DNA of 64,000 bases from Acetobacter garciniae. Its GTDB lineage: Bacteria; Pseudomonadota; Alphaproteobacteria; Acetobacterales; Acetobacteraceae. This document shows, in pieces, positions 39,591-49,556 of the stretch (position 1 is its first letter; each line of letters starts with the position of its first letter). The position numbers and the translations under genes were made by a program. The notes beneath the pieces were generated by a model. The model did not search any database, was not told the DNA's origin, and was given only the letters and a program-made list of their open reading frames with translations. The DNA is taken from positions 166,905 to 230,904 of the forward strand of contig NZ_JAFVMH010000006.1 of assembly GCF_017377735.1 (NCBI RefSeq). Reading direction: 5' to 3'.

Positions 39591-39690
39591 GGCCAAGGTG
39601 CGACCTTGCCTCCTGCTGCGTCAGGGCTGGTGAGGAATTCCCTGGCCTTGTGGCCCGGATAAGCCCCCGGCATGCGTACGCCGGGGGGAA
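39591..39690. ncRNA. Candidate structured RNA between folE and the PfpI gene
   Basis: GGGGCCAAGG (from 39591) can pair with CCTTGTGGCCC (near 39648), enclosing CAAGGT-GCG-ACCTTG and CAGGG...CCCTG; then CCCCCGGC-8 nt-GCCGGGGG follows. This could be an RNA gene or two back-to-back terminators for the convergent genes. It lacks the SRP core motif. The strand is unclear. Confidence 0.35.
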
Positions 39691-39696
39691 CTGCCA

Positions 39697-40275
39697 TCAG
39701 ATGCTGATATTGGCGCCCAGCACCTTTACGAACTGGGCAAGCCAGGCCGGGTGCGCGGGCCAGGCCGGGGCGGTGACCAGTTCGCCATCGGTCACGGCCT
39801 CCGTCATGGCGATATCGGCGTAGGTGGCGCCAGCCATTTCCACTTCCGGGCGGCAGGCGGGATAGGCCGAAACCTGCCGTCCCTTGATGATACCCGCTGC
39901 CGCCAGCAACTGCGCGCCATGGCACACGGCCGCAACCGGGCGATCGGCGAAGGCGCGGACGATTTCGATCACCCTGGGGTTAAGCCGCAGGTATTCGGGT
40001 GCGCGCCCACCGGGAATGACCAGCCCCAGATAGTCATCGGTGTCGATACTGTCGAAATCGGCCGTCAGGGCGAAGTTGTGGCCCGGTTTTTCGCTATAGG
40101 TCTGCGCCCCTTCAAAATCGTGGATCGCGGTATGCACCGTCTGGCCCGCCTTCTTGTCGGGGCAGATCACATCGACCTTGTAGCCCAGCATGGACAGGGC
40201 CTGGTACGGCACCATGATTTCGTAATCTTCCACATAATCGCCTGCCAGCATCAGCAGCTTGACGTCATCAGCCAT
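39697..40275 (-). CDS. DJ-1/PfpI family protein
   Basis: 192 aa. Nucleophile elbow [10 protein letters not shown] with the reactive Cys and [13 protein letters not shown] characteristic of the PfpI/YhbO subgroup. Members act as general stress proteins with proposed deglycase or protease activity on glyoxal-modified targets. Its ATG lies within the last 8 nt of moaB, so translation is coupled. A glutamate near the start of the domain (DYEIMVPYQ) completes the usual triad. Confidence 0.88.
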   Translation of the reverse strand: MADDVKLLMLAGDYVEDYEIMVPYQALSMLGYKVDVICPDKKAGQTVHTAIHDFEGAQTYSEKPGHNFALTADFDSIDTDDYLGLVIPGGRAPEYLRLNPRVIEIVRAFADRPVAAVCHGAQLLAAAGIIKGRQVSAYPACRPEVEMAGATYADIAMTEAVTDGELVTAPAWPAHPAWLAQFVKVLGANISI

Positions 40276-40822
40276 GGTTTTCGCCCTCTTTCAGTCCTTC
40301 GCGCAGTCGCGGCATCAGTTCGACAAAGTTACAAGGCGTGTGCCTGCTGTCGAGTTGCAGCACCAGAATATCGTCCCACCCGTCCTTGACCGCCCCGGTC
40401 GAGCCCGGCAGGGCGAACAGGTAGGTGCCGCCCGCCACCCCCGCAAGGGCGCGGGACTGGATGGTGGAGGTGCCGATCTTGCTGTACGACAGCATGCGGA
40501 ACAACTCGCCGAAGCCTTCGATCCGCTTTTCCAGCACCCGCTCGAACGCCTCGGGCGTGACATCCCGCCCCGTCACACCCGTACCGCCATTGGTGATGAC
40601 CACATCCACCATGGGGTCGCGTATCCAGTCGGTCAGCCGGGCCGCGATGGCGTCGGCATCGTCAGGCACAATGGCCCGGTCCGCCACATGGTGGCCTGCG
40701 GCCTCGATCCGGGCGATCAGCGTCGCACCCGAGGTATCGGTCTCGATCGTCCGGGAATCCGAGACGGTCATGACCGCGATCCGCACGGGAAGGAAGGCTC
40801 TGCTTGTATCGATTCTGGACAT
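40268..40822 (-). CDS. moaB: Molybdopterin adenylyltransferase-like protein MoaB
   Basis: 184 aa of the MoaB/Mog family in molybdenum cofactor synthesis. [11 protein letters not shown] at the N-terminus, [19 protein letters not shown] substrate loop, [15 protein letters not shown] and [16 protein letters not shown] near the C-terminus, typical of MoaB. AGGTG lies 5 nt before the ATG at 40822; earlier ATGs add a non-conserved leader. Overlaps the PfpI-type gene. Confidence 0.9.
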   Translation of the reverse strand: MSRIDTSRAFLPVRIAVMTVSDSRTIETDTSGATLIARIEAAGHHVADRAIVPDDADAIAARLTDWIRDPMVDVVITNGGTGVTGRDVTPEAFERVLEKRIEGFGELFRMLSYSKIGTSTIQSRALAGVAGGTYLFALPGSTGAVKDGWDDILVLQLDSRHTPCNFVELMPRLREGLKEGENHG

Positions 40823-40978
40823 CTGCACCTGTGCTCTTCTCATCTGGGCGGGATACGAAACCGCACCCGCCTTCTGCCTCAATAATGGAAATTCCGGGCC
40901 CGAGACACCCTTGAATCCACTCCACTGGCGCCCCCCTCGGGGTTGCTCCGGCACAAACCCTTTCAGCCTGCCGGCCGT

Positions 40979-43675
40979 TCAGCCCGGGGCTGCCACCGCC
41001 TTGTGCTGGCGCAGTTTCAGAACCCGGCCGCCCAGCGGGGTGAACTGTTCGGCCCGGCAGGTCATGAGCAGGATCTGGATGCGGGTGGCGGCATCGGCCA
41101 GCACGTCGAACAGGCATTCCATGCGCGTGGAATCCGAAAAACCCAGTGCATCGTCCAGCACCAGCACCGCCGGCATGCCGCGCGCATGCAGCAGTTCGGC
41201 AAAGCCCAGCCGGACCAGAACGGCAATCTGCTCACGCGTGCCGTCAGACAGGTGCTCCACCTCCTCATAGCGCTGGCGTGTCAGCCCGCTCAGGCCGAAG
41301 CGCGTGTTCATTTCCAGCTTCGCACCGGGGAACAATGCCGAAAACGCGGGCTGCATGGCCTGGACCAGCGGGGCCAGGTAGCGCTCGGTCTGTTCTTTTT
41401 CGGCATTGGCCAGGGTCTGTTCCAGCAGGGCCAGGGCCGCGCGGTCACGCGCGCAGGCCTCGCACTCGCTCGTCACGCGGGCCAGATGGCGCGTGGCCTC
41501 GGCAATGGCTTCATCCAGCCCGTCGCCCTCGGCCATGCGCACGCGGGTTTCGCGCTCGCGAATATCCTCGCGCAGGCGGGTGGTGGTGGCCCGCATGGTC
41601 TCCTGCGCCTCTTCGCGGCGGCGTATGCCGCTTTCGATCACGCTCAGGGGTGGCTCGCTCTCACGCAGTTGCACCTTGGCCGCCAGATCGGCCTCGAGCG
41701 TGGCCTGCTGGCCCAGCAGGGCCGCCAGCCGGGCCGCAAGATCTGGGTCGCTCTCGCGGGTCTGGCGGGCTGTCAGGTCCTGGCGGATGCGCGCGCAGCT
41801 TGCCTCAAGCTGGCGGCACAGCGCCCCTGCTTTTTCCGCCGCGGCCTGGGCGGCAGTCGCATGCGTAAAAGCCGCCTGTTCCTGGGCACGGGCCTGCTCG
41901 GCGCGCTGGGCGGCCTCGTCCTCCGCCCTGCTGGCCTGGGCATTGTCGAGATCGGGTTGCTGCGCCCCGGCCCCGCTTTCCGCCCCGCTTTCGGCCTGCA
42001 AGGCCGCCATCGCCCGTTCATGGATGGCTTGGGCCTCCGCCAGGTTCTGCCGGAGTGTGGCAAGGGTGGTGGCAGCTTTTTCCACCGGATGGCCGGGCAG
42101 GATGGCGGCAAAGGTCGCCTGCGCCTGGGCCAGATGCTGCTCGGCCGTGCTGCGCCGGTCATGCAGGGCTTCGGCCTCGGCCACGCTGGCGCAGCCGACC
42201 TCGGCCAGAAGCGCACTCTGCGCGGCCTGCGCGTCATCCAGGGTTTTCTGCGCGTGGTCACGGCGGTCGATGGCGGGGACAATGCCGAACCGGCCAATGC
42301 CTTCCACCACCAGTTCCGCGGCTTCGGCCAGCAGGGTGCGGCCCGAAGGACAGGGCTGGCCGTTCAGCGTGACGCGCCCTGCCGCCCCGTCCTGCAACTG
42401 CGCCACCAGCATGGTGGCCTGGGCCTGCATGATGGCGCGGGCCTGTTCCACCGCCTGCGTGGCCTTGGCCAGCCGCCGCATGAAGGCCGTATCGACCTTG
42501 AGGCTCGCCAGGTCGACCTGGGCCTGCTCGATCCAGGCAAAGGCGTCCTGCGCGCGGGCCAGCACGGTGCGGTCATGGCCCAGCGCTTCTGCCTGGCGGG
42601 CCAGTTCCAGCCGGCGGGTCACACGGTGCAGGACGGCACGGGCCTGCTGCTGGGCGCGCACGGCCTGGCTTGTGGCCAGTTGCGCCCGGGCGTGCCGGGC
42701 GCTTGCGGCCTCCGCCTGCTGCACCAGATGGGCCGCATCCTGCCCGTGGGTCTGCAGGTCGTGCTCCAGCCGGGCGAGGCTTGCAGCACTTTCGCGCCGG
42801 GCGGCCTGTTCCTCCGCCGCGGCCTGGGCCTGCTGGGCCACCGCCTGGCCCGTGGCGCGCAGGGCCTGTTCCTCCACCGCCAGGCCGCGTAGGCGCTCGC
42901 GCGTCTGGCGCAGGGCGTGCAGGGTTTCCTCCTCCTGCTGGCGGCGTTCGGGGCTTTCGTGTTCGCGCAGCATGCGCCGGTCCTGTTCCAGAAAGCCCAG
43001 GTCTTCCTCCAGCGCCACCTTGCGAGCCTTCAGGGCCGCCAGATCCTGCTCGGCCCTGTCGCGGTCCTCCTGCACCTGGCGGAAGCGGCCGGTGGGCCTG
43101 CCGGTGGCGGTCTGCAACTGGCCAAGGCGTTCGCGCACGCGCCCCAGCAGGGCGCTGGCGGCCGCGACCCCTGTCGCATCCTGCATGGTCTGCTCAAGAC
43201 AGGCCTGGACACTGGCATGCCCCGCCCCGGCAAGTTCTGGCTGGGCAAAGCTTTCCCCCTGGCGGACCAGCAGGGCGTTCCACAGGCCCGAGGCCTCGCC
43301 CCGGCCGTTGCGGTCCAGTTCCAGCAGGGTGCGGAGCTGTTCCTCGGCTTCCTCCCCATCGAAGCGCTCGCCCCCGAGGTCGAGCCGGGCGAGGCTTTTG
43401 TTCCAGAACCGCTTTTCCAGCCAGCAGGCGCGATCCCGCCACTGGAACGCCAGGCCGATATGCGGCGCGCCGCCCCCATAGGGCAACAGGTCCTTGACCG
43501 CCTGCGCGCGGGAACCGTGCCGCAGCATCAGCACCGCGCGCAGGGCCATGAGCAGGGTTGTCTTGCCTGTCTCGTTCGGGGCGGCCAGCACGTTCAGCCC
43601 CGGCCCCAGCCCTTCAAGCCGCACGGGGGAGGCAAAACGGCGCACCGCCTCGATCTGGATATCGGTCAGGATCAT
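40979..43675 (-). CDS. SbcC/Rad50-like (YhaN-type) SMC-family ATPase
   Basis: 898 aa. Walker A NETGKTTLLMAL at residues about 34-45, two very long Ala/Gln/Glu/Arg-rich coiled coils, and a C-terminal head with signature HLSDGTREQIAVLVRLG and Walker B VLVLDDALGFSD. The centre (near residues 430-475) is a small globular segment around RVTLNGQPCPSGRTLL instead of the CxxC zinc hook; the only CxxC (ECEAC) is in the C-terminal coil. Partner of the metallophosphoesterase gene upstream, with ATGA overlap. Probably a DNA-end processing complex. Confidence 0.85.
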   Translation of the reverse strand: MILTDIQIEAVRRFASPVRLEGLGPGLNVLAAPNETGKTTLLMALRAVLMLRHGSRAQAVKDLLPYGGGAPHIGLAFQWRDRACWLEKRFWNKSLARLDLGGERFDGEEAEEQLRTLLELDRNGRGEASGLWNALLVRQGESFAQPELAGAGHASVQACLEQTMQDATGVAAASALLGRVRERLGQLQTATGRPTGRFRQVQEDRDRAEQDLAALKARKVALEEDLGFLEQDRRMLREHESPERRQQEEETLHALRQTRERLRGLAVEEQALRATGQAVAQQAQAAAEEQAARRESAASLARLEHDLQTHGQDAAHLVQQAEAASARHARAQLATSQAVRAQQQARAVLHRVTRRLELARQAEALGHDRTVLARAQDAFAWIEQAQVDLASLKVDTAFMRRLAKATQAVEQARAIMQAQATMLVAQLQDGAAGRVTLNGQPCPSGRTLLAEAAELVVEGIGRFGIVPAIDRRDHAQKTLDDAQAAQSALLAEVGCASVAEAEALHDRRSTAEQHLAQAQATFAAILPGHPVEKAATTLATLRQNLAEAQAIHERAMAALQAESGAESGAGAQQPDLDNAQASRAEDEAAQRAEQARAQEQAAFTHATAAQAAAEKAGALCRQLEASCARIRQDLTARQTRESDPDLAARLAALLGQQATLEADLAAKVQLRESEPPLSVIESGIRRREEAQETMRATTTRLREDIRERETRVRMAEGDGLDEAIAEATRHLARVTSECEACARDRAALALLEQTLANAEKEQTERYLAPLVQAMQPAFSALFPGAKLEMNTRFGLSGLTRQRYEEVEHLSDGTREQIAVLVRLGFAELLHARGMPAVLVLDDALGFSDSTRMECLFDVLADAATRIQILLMTCRAEQFTPLGGRVLKLRQHKAVAAPG

Positions 43676-44820
43676 GGCCTGGCCCCCTGCGTGTCCTGCC
43701 AGAACACGAACAGCCTTTGCAGGGCCTCGCGCGCCAGGTCGGCCTGTTCGCCCCCATCCTGCGCCTGATCGAGCAGGGTCTGGGCGGCCACACGCACCGC
43801 CCCACCGCAGCCCAGCCGGTCCAGATCGTCCGCCATGGCGGAAAGCTGGGGCGCGCCGCTTACGCGCAGGCAGGCCAGCGCCCCGCCCAGGCGGCGCAGG
43901 ATGGTGTTTTCGTACAGGGCGAGTTCGTCCACCCCCAGCAGGCCCGAAACCTCCAGCCAGGCCAGCACGGCGCCGGGGTTATCGGGCAGGATACCGCGCA
44001 GCCGGCTTTCGAGCGCTGCGATATCCTGCGCGTTTGTCAGCATGGTGTTCTCGAACTTGCGCCACACATACTTGCCCGTCCGGTGGCGCTGGATGTGGGG
44101 CGCGGCCCCATGCCCGGGCAGGGAGATCTCGATCACCTCCCCCCCGCCGGCACCGCCCGTGCCGAAACGGTCCGTCTCGGGCGTGCCGGCGTAGATGGTG
44201 CGGGCATCGATCTGGCAGAAGCCGTGCCAGTCGCCCAGGGCCAGGTAGTCCAGCCCCGCCTGGGCCGCGCGGTCCGGGGCTATGGGATTGTGCTCGCCCT
44301 CTTCCGCATTGCCGAAACCCACGACCGAACCATGCGCCAGCCCGATGCGCACGGCCCCGGGCGGGGTGGGGGCATCGTTCATATAAGCGCTCAGATCCGC
44401 CAAGGTATGACGGCGTTGCAGGATCGCAGGCAGCAGCCAGGCATTCTGCGCCTCATCGATCAGGACAGGTTCCGCCTTGCGGTGAATGCGCACATTCTCC
44501 GGCACGGCGCCTTCACGCGCCAGGCGCGCCCAGACCCCTTCGGGCGTGTCGGCATCGTGGTTGCCGGGAATGAGATGCCACGTCACGTCGGGGAACTGCC
44601 GCATGCGCTCCATGGGCTGGTGCAGGGTGCGGTTGGTGGGGGTTTCGTGTTCGTACACGTCCCCCGCCACCAGCACGCTGGCGGCACCCTGGGCGCGGGC
44701 CAGCGCACCGATACGGCGGATGACCTCCAGCCGTTCGGCCTGGAGCGCGCCCAATGTGTCATCGTCCACGAAACTGAAGGTCCTGCCGACCTGCCAGTCC
44801 GATGTGTGAAGGAATTTCAT
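43672..44820 (-). CDS. SbcD/Mre11-like metallophosphoesterase
   Basis: 382 aa. Metal-binding motifs in order: HTSDWQVGRTF (the DxH of motif I is D-W-Q here), LVAGDVYEHE, IPGNHDADTP, GLAHGSVVG and ALGDWHGF. The C-terminal 130 residues are a capping and partner-binding region. The ATG at 44820 begins at the first strand. It overlaps the Rad50-like gene by 4 nt (ATGA), so the two form an Mre11-Rad50-like pair. Q for H in motif I is seen in a bacterial subgroup and need not abolish activity. Confidence 0.86.
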   Translation of the reverse strand: MKFLHTSDWQVGRTFSFVDDDTLGALQAERLEVIRRIGALARAQGAASVLVAGDVYEHETPTNRTLHQPMERMRQFPDVTWHLIPGNHDADTPEGVWARLAREGAVPENVRIHRKAEPVLIDEAQNAWLLPAILQRRHTLADLSAYMNDAPTPPGAVRIGLAHGSVVGFGNAEEGEHNPIAPDRAAQAGLDYLALGDWHGFCQIDARTIYAGTPETDRFGTGGAGGGEVIEISLPGHGAAPHIQRHRTGKYVWRKFENTMLTNAQDIAALESRLRGILPDNPGAVLAWLEVSGLLGVDELALYENTILRRLGGALACLRVSGAPQLSAMADDLDRLGCGGAVRVAAQTLLDQAQDGGEQADLAREALQRLFVFWQDTQGARP

Positions 44821-45128
44821 GCCGTTATTTTCTGCCCGTAGCGGCGGGGTCGGGCAAGCACGAATACGTGCCACACCCTTTCCTGTCCCACACCGGCACC
44901 CCGGGCATGGTAGACTGGCACCCGAGGTCCAGAAGGGGCCAAATTGAAGGGCACAGGCGGTCCCACAACAGGACCACGCAGGCGGGCTCAGGGCTGCCAC
45001 GCGCTGGGGGCAAGGGGTTTATGCGCAGAATGCCTTTCAAATATTATATTTTATTTTAATATCAGGCTCCGGGGAAGGAGTCCGCGGGGTTCCCTCAGGT
45101 TCATCGTACGAAGAAAGCACCGAAGACT
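44821..45128. other. Divergent intergenic region with AT-rich dyad
   Basis: 308 bp between the sbcD-like gene and the efflux operon. ATATTA-10 nt-TAATAT at 45041-45062 stands out as the only AT-rich stretch and may be a promoter or operator (for example for a LysR-type regulator, common for aae operons). No gene seen. Confidence 0.5.
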
Positions 45129-47213
45129 ATGACCGCAGACAACCCGGCAGCCCCCCACAAGGCGGCCTGGCACGGGTGGTTTCTTACACCGCCGCGCAGC
45201 GTGGCCCCACCGGGCTGGCTGTCGTTCTGCCTGCGCACATGGCTGTCGACCGTTCTCGCACTCACCACCGCGTTCTGGCTCCAGCTCTCATCCCCCGGCA
45301 CGGCGGCGGTCACGGTCATGATCCTGGCCCAGCCCCTGCGCGGGCAGGTGCTGTCCAAGGCGCTGTACCGCCTGGCGGGCACGATCATCGGGGCGTTTGT
45401 CGCCATTTTCCTGACGGCGTGCTTCAATCAGGAACGCGGCGTGTTTCTGGGCGGGGTGGCGCTGTGGCTGACCTTATGCACCGTCATGGGCACGCTGGAG
45501 CGCGACTTTCGCGCCTATGCCGCCATGCTGTCGGGCTATACGGTGGCCATTGTGGGCATCAACTGTATCGACGCGCCGGACACCATTTTCGATGTCACGG
45601 TCAACCGCGTGTCGGGCATTGTGGTGGGGATCGCGGCCACGGCGGCGGTGAACGATATTTTCGGCTCCCCCACCGCGTTCGAGAAACTGACCGCCAGCCT
45701 GCGCCACTGTGCCCAGATGGTGCGCCGCATCGCGCGCGACGCCATGGCGGGCCATTCCATTCCCGACGACACGACCTGCGCGGGCCTGGCGGGGGAGATC
45801 ATCGCCCTGACCACCCAGGTTTCCTACGCCCGGACCGAACTGCCCGATGCGCGGCTGCGCCTGGCCGGGGCGCGCTCGGCCATGGTGTCCTTGCTGGAAA
45901 TGCTCAATTGCAGCCAGGCCATTGCGCAGGTGCTGCACAGGAGCACCATTTCGGACACCGTGCTGGAGCGTATTCGCGCAGCCTTTGGCGATGGCACCGC
46001 CGTGGCATCCCCCCAGCAGGCGGTGCATGACCTCGAAGACCTGGCGCGCGAAGCCCATACGGCCGAAGCGGGCATGGGCCCCACACTGGACGAGGCCTGG
46101 CTGATCGAGCGTTCCATGGCCCTTCTGTCCGATGCCCGCTGGATCGAGGACGGGCTGGACGCGTTCGAGCACGGCCAGCGCGCCCGCACGCAGGCGCCCG
46201 AACTCAAGATCGACCAGCATCACGACGTGATCGCCGCGCTGTTGAACGGGCTGCGCATGCTTGTCGGCTTTTCGGTCGCGGCCGGGCTGTGCGTGATCTC
46301 GAACATTCCCGCCACCTATTCCGCCCTGTCGCAGGTGGCCATTATCCTGACCCTTGCCGCCACCACCTACAACGCGCGCGGCTTTGGCATGGGGGCGCTG
46401 ATCGGCACGCCGCTGGCCATTGCGGTCGCCGCCTTCCTGGATTTTGGCGTGCTGGTCAAAGGGGCGGACATGCCGTTCCTGTCCATGGTGATCATCCCCG
46501 TCATTTTTGGCGGCTGCCTGCTGCTGATGAACGCCAAGACCAGTGCGGTGGGCTTCAACGCCGGGGTGTTCTTTTTCGTCATCATGGGGGTGGACAACGT
46601 CCAGAACTACGAACCTTCGGTCTTTATCGACCGCAACGTGCTGTACTTGTTCTCGGCTGTCATCATCTTCATCTCGCTGGTGCTGCTGCTGCCGCCCTCG
46701 GCCTCGCGCAGGCGCTTTCGCGTGGGGATCAGCATCGGGCACGACCTGCGCAACCAGTTCGAAGGGCATGGCGAACAGGTGGGCTCGGCCCTGATCAGCC
46801 GCCATTACGACCGGCTGAACCGCATTCTGGAATGGAACCGCTACCTGCCCGCCACACTGGCCCGCCAGCGCGTGTTCTCACGCATGGCAAGCCTTGATTC
46901 GCTCAACCTGGAACTGGCCCGCGCCCACCGCCACCTGTCGCGCGCCGCCACCATTCCCGCCATACGCCCCGACGCCCATGCCGCCAACCGCGCCACCCGG
47001 ATCTACAACGTGGATTCGGCCCTGTACGACATGAAGCACAAGGCGCGTATCCTGCTCGACCATTCCATCAACCTGCCGCACGGGGAAATGGCCACCGCCC
47101 TTGCCGCCGTCTCCGCCATGGTGGGGGCGATCCACCTGCTCGAACATAACCGTTCGGCCCTGCATCTGTACGACCTGCTGCCCACGCCCGCCAACAGATG
47201 GAAGGCCTACTGA
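45129..47213 (+). CDS. FUSC/AaeB-like aromatic acid efflux permease
   Basis: 694 aa with the two-part FUSC layout: about six membrane helices near residues 30-180, a cytosolic region, about five helices near 380-520, then a soluble C-terminal domain. AaeB-type pumps export aromatic carboxylic acids with a membrane fusion protein. Followed directly by DUF1656 and HlyD genes on the same strand, the canonical trio. The segment PPGWLSFCLRTWLSTVLAL opens the first bundle. The ribosome site is weak. Confidence 0.88.
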   Translation: MTADNPAAPHKAAWHGWFLTPPRSVAPPGWLSFCLRTWLSTVLALTTAFWLQLSSPGTAAVTVMILAQPLRGQVLSKALYRLAGTIIGAFVAIFLTACFNQERGVFLGGVALWLTLCTVMGTLERDFRAYAAMLSGYTVAIVGINCIDAPDTIFDVTVNRVSGIVVGIAATAAVNDIFGSPTAFEKLTASLRHCAQMVRRIARDAMAGHSIPDDTTCAGLAGEIIALTTQVSYARTELPDARLRLAGARSAMVSLLEMLNCSQAIAQVLHRSTISDTVLERIRAAFGDGTAVASPQQAVHDLEDLAREAHTAEAGMGPTLDEAWLIERSMALLSDARWIEDGLDAFEHGQRARTQAPELKIDQHHDVIAALLNGLRMLVGFSVAAGLCVISNIPATYSALSQVAIILTLAATTYNARGFGMGALIGTPLAIAVAAFLDFGVLVKGADMPFLSMVIIPVIFGGCLLLMNAKTSAVGFNAGVFFFVIMGVDNVQNYEPSVFIDRNVLYLFSAVIIFISLVLLLPPSASRRRFRVGISIGHDLRNQFEGHGEQVGSALISRHYDRLNRILEWNRYLPATLARQRVFSRMASLDSLNLELARAHRHLSRAATIPAIRPDAHAANRATRIYNVDSALYDMKHKARILLDHSINLPHGEMATALAAVSAMVGAIHLLEHNRSALHLYDLLPTPANRWKAY

Positions 47214-47214
47214 C

Positions 47215-47421
47215 ATGATGATGCACCTGCAACCGGTCCTGGACGTGGGCGGCCTGCTTGTCTCCTCCTTCGTGGTGCATGCGGGCATGGCCATTGCCAC
47301 CCTGCTGGCCATCAACCCGCTTCTGGCCAAGATCCGCGCGCGCCGCGTGATCTGGAACCTGCCTTTGGCCGAGTTCGGCATCCTGGTGGGGCTGATCGGC
47401 CTTTACACCATTCTTTTGTAA
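47215..47421 (+). CDS. DUF1656 family small membrane protein
   Basis: 68 aa with two membrane helices (VGGLLVSSFVVHAGMAIATL and LAEFGILVGLIGLYTIL) and the family W-N-x-P-L-A segment. DUF1656 proteins (AaeX-like) always accompany AaeB/HlyD operons; the function is unknown. It starts 1 nt after the permease stop, with two adjacent ATG codons. Confidence 0.9.
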   Translation: MMMHLQPVLDVGGLLVSSFVVHAGMAIATLLAINPLLAKIRARRVIWNLPLAEFGILVGLIGLYTILL

Positions 47422-47437
47422 CAAGGATTTCTGGACT

Positions 47438-48454
47438 GTGTTTGAGCGCGCACGCCGCTTGCTGCAATATGTGACCACCGGCATCATCCTGGCCATTGCC
47501 GCCATAGTCTGGCTGGTGCTGTGGGATTATTACACCGCCGCCCCCTGGACACGGAACGGGCAGGTGCGCGTGCAGGTGGCCGATATCGCCCCGCGCGTAT
47601 CCGGGCAGATCATTGCCGTGAAGGTGCAGGACAACCAGTTCGTCCGCGCAGGGGATGTGCTGTACGAAATCGACCCGTTCGACTTCAAGGTCGCCCTGGC
47701 TGTCGCCACCGCCAAGGTCAATGAACGCCAGGCCGACCTGGCACTGAAAACCACCCAGGAAACACGGCGCAACAACCTGACCGAAGCCGCTGCATCGCAG
47801 GAGGAAAAACAGGTCTACCGGGTCACGGCGGAAATGTCGAAAGCCCAGTACGCGCAAGCCCTGGCGGAGCTTTCGCAGGCACGTATCAACCTGGAGCGAA
47901 CGCAGGTCCGCAGCACGGTGACCGGTTATGTCACCAACCTGATCATGCGCGTGGGTGACTATGCGACCACGGGTGCGCCCAACATACGGGTGATCGATGC
48001 CTCATCCTACTGGGTGGACGGCTATTTCGAGGAAACGAAGATCCACGCCGTGCATCTGGGCGACAAGGTCCGCCTTGATCTGATGGGCTATTCGAAACCC
48101 ATGTGGGGGCATGTGGTCAGCATCACGCGCGGCATCGCCACCGCCAATGCCACGCCATCCACCCAGGGGCTGCCTTCGGTCAATCCGGTTTACACCTGGG
48201 TGCGGCTGGCGCAACGCCTGCCCGTGCGCGTACAGATCGACAGCATTCCCCCCGGTGCGCAGTTGAGCGCGGGCATGACGACCACGGTCACCGTTGTCGG
48301 TAGCGACGGCAAGCGCATGCACGACACCATGACCGAAGTGTTCGACCGGCTGCATGACGCCCTGCTGGGCGGTGCTGGCGGCAGCGGCACACATCAGGAC
48401 CACACCGCCCACCCGGTCGCCGCCCCACAACCACCCCGGGAATCCCACGAATAA
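47438..48454 (+). CDS. HlyD/AaeA-like membrane fusion protein
   Basis: 338 aa. One N-terminal membrane anchor (GIILAIAAIVWLVLWDYY), then PWTRNGQVRVQVADIAPRVSGQI lipoyl/barrel-sandwich halves around a helical hairpin (about residues 80-150), the second half TQVRSTVTGYVTNLIMRVGDY and the beta-barrel DASSYWVDGYFEE. Periplasmic adaptor for the AaeB-like pump. A GTG start at 47438 gives an anchor at the right position. The last residues are His-rich. Confidence 0.9.
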   Translation: MFERARRLLQYVTTGIILAIAAIVWLVLWDYYTAAPWTRNGQVRVQVADIAPRVSGQIIAVKVQDNQFVRAGDVLYEIDPFDFKVALAVATAKVNERQADLALKTTQETRRNNLTEAAASQEEKQVYRVTAEMSKAQYAQALAELSQARINLERTQVRSTVTGYVTNLIMRVGDYATTGAPNIRVIDASSYWVDGYFEETKIHAVHLGDKVRLDLMGYSKPMWGHVVSITRGIATANATPSTQGLPSVNPVYTWVRLAQRLPVRVQIDSIPPGAQLSAGMTTTVTVVGSDGKRMHDTMTEVFDRLHDALLGGAGGSGTHQDHTAHPVAAPQPPRESHE

Positions 48455-48653
48455 GGCCCTGCCCTGGCCGCTTGGCCCCGTGCAAAATGAAGCCGTGATG
48501 GAACTGCGGCGGCGGGAACTGCAGCGAGAATTGCCCGGATGGGGCCGTGATGGCCGCCCGGATTATGGTCCTGACTGCGGCCCGTGTCATGCGGGGATTG
48601 TAAGCCGGATTGTGGCGGTAGACGCGCCTGTCACTGGCTGGCAAGATCGGGGC

Positions 48654-49556
48654 ATGCACCATACGCTTCCCTTCCGCATAGGGGCCGTGCTGCGGTCCCT
48701 GCCCGCCCGGCCGCCCGCCCCCTTTGCCCTTGCTCCCCTTGCCGCCGCATTTGGCATAAGCCTCGCCCTGCTGCCGGCTGGCGCAATGGCTGCGGAGACC
48801 ACAAGCCTTGCGGGCCAGCGGGTGGAAATCAGCCTTGTCTGCCCCGGCTCGCTCGATGTCAGTGTGCGCCCGGGGCTGGACAGGCAGGTGGACATACAGG
48901 GCCCATGGCCGCAAGGGGTCAGCCACGGCACGGACCCTGACGGCACCATTCGCATTGCCCAGCGGACATGCGCGGGCAATACCGTTCTGGCCGTCAGCAC
49001 CCCGCCGGACATGCCGCTTGCCATCAACAGCACCAGTGCCGCCAGCCTGCATGTGGGGGACCGCAAAGGCACGCTCTCCCTGCTTGCGGGAGGAACCGGC
49101 CCGGTGCAGGTCGGGGCTGTGGGAGGGCTTGACCTGGGCTCCACCAGTTCGGGGCCCATCACCATCGGGGCGGTGACGGGTTCGGCCCGGGTGAATGCAA
49201 CGGGCTCCGCCCCCATTGAAATCGGGCAGGTCAAGGCGGATGCGCTCATGCTCTCGCTGGGGGGGACATCCAGTTTTGTCGTGCGTTCGGGCACGCTCAA
49301 GGCGTTGCAGATAACCACAGCCAGCACGCATGACGCGATTTTCCACGGCACGACGGATCTTGCGGCCCTGCATGTGCAGGCAGGCGGGGCCATAGTGGTG
49401 GACAGGGCCACCGGCACGCTGGCTACGGAACGCGACGGGCCGGGACGGATCGAGGTGAACGAACCCGCGGAACCATCCAGCCCCGAACATGATGCGCAGG
49501 CGGAAAACCCGGCGGGGAGCGGGCAGGCCCCAACACTGCATACCGCGGCCCACTGA
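48654..49556 (+). CDS. Predicted periplasmic beta-solenoid-like protein
   Basis: 300 aa with no family I am sure of. A long N-region ends in a signal-like helix (AAAFGISLALLPAGAMAAE). The body alternates short beta strands with G/S/T turns (GPVQVGAVGGLDLGS, GPITIGAVTGSARVNA, APIEIGQVKADALML) like the GIN/DUF2807 autotransporter-adhesin-like solenoid. A Pro/Glu-rich tail follows. It lies between the HlyD gene and the RND permease on the same strand. The ATG at 48654 has only a weak ribosome site. Confidence 0.6.
   Translation: MHHTLPFRIGAVLRSLPARPPAPFALAPLAAAFGISLALLPAGAMAAETTSLAGQRVEISLVCPGSLDVSVRPGLDRQVDIQGPWPQGVSHGTDPDGTIRIAQRTCAGNTVLAVSTPPDMPLAINSTSAASLHVGDRKGTLSLLAGGTGPVQVGAVGGLDLGSTSSGPITIGAVTGSARVNATGSAPIEIGQVKADALMLSLGGTSSFVVRSGTLKALQITTASTHDAIFHGTTDLAALHVQAGGAIVVDRATGTLATERDGPGRIEVNEPAEPSSPEHDAQAENPAGSGQAPTLHTAAH

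Noticed and set aside
39593..39690. Small SRP (4.5S) RNA
   Set aside because: Neither strand has the conserved GGTCAGG...GGAAGG...AGCAGCC core, although there is strong folding.
41406..43481. Long open frames antisense to the Rad50-like gene
   Set aside because: Ser/Arg/Ala-rich shadow of the coiled coils, without motifs or ribosome site.
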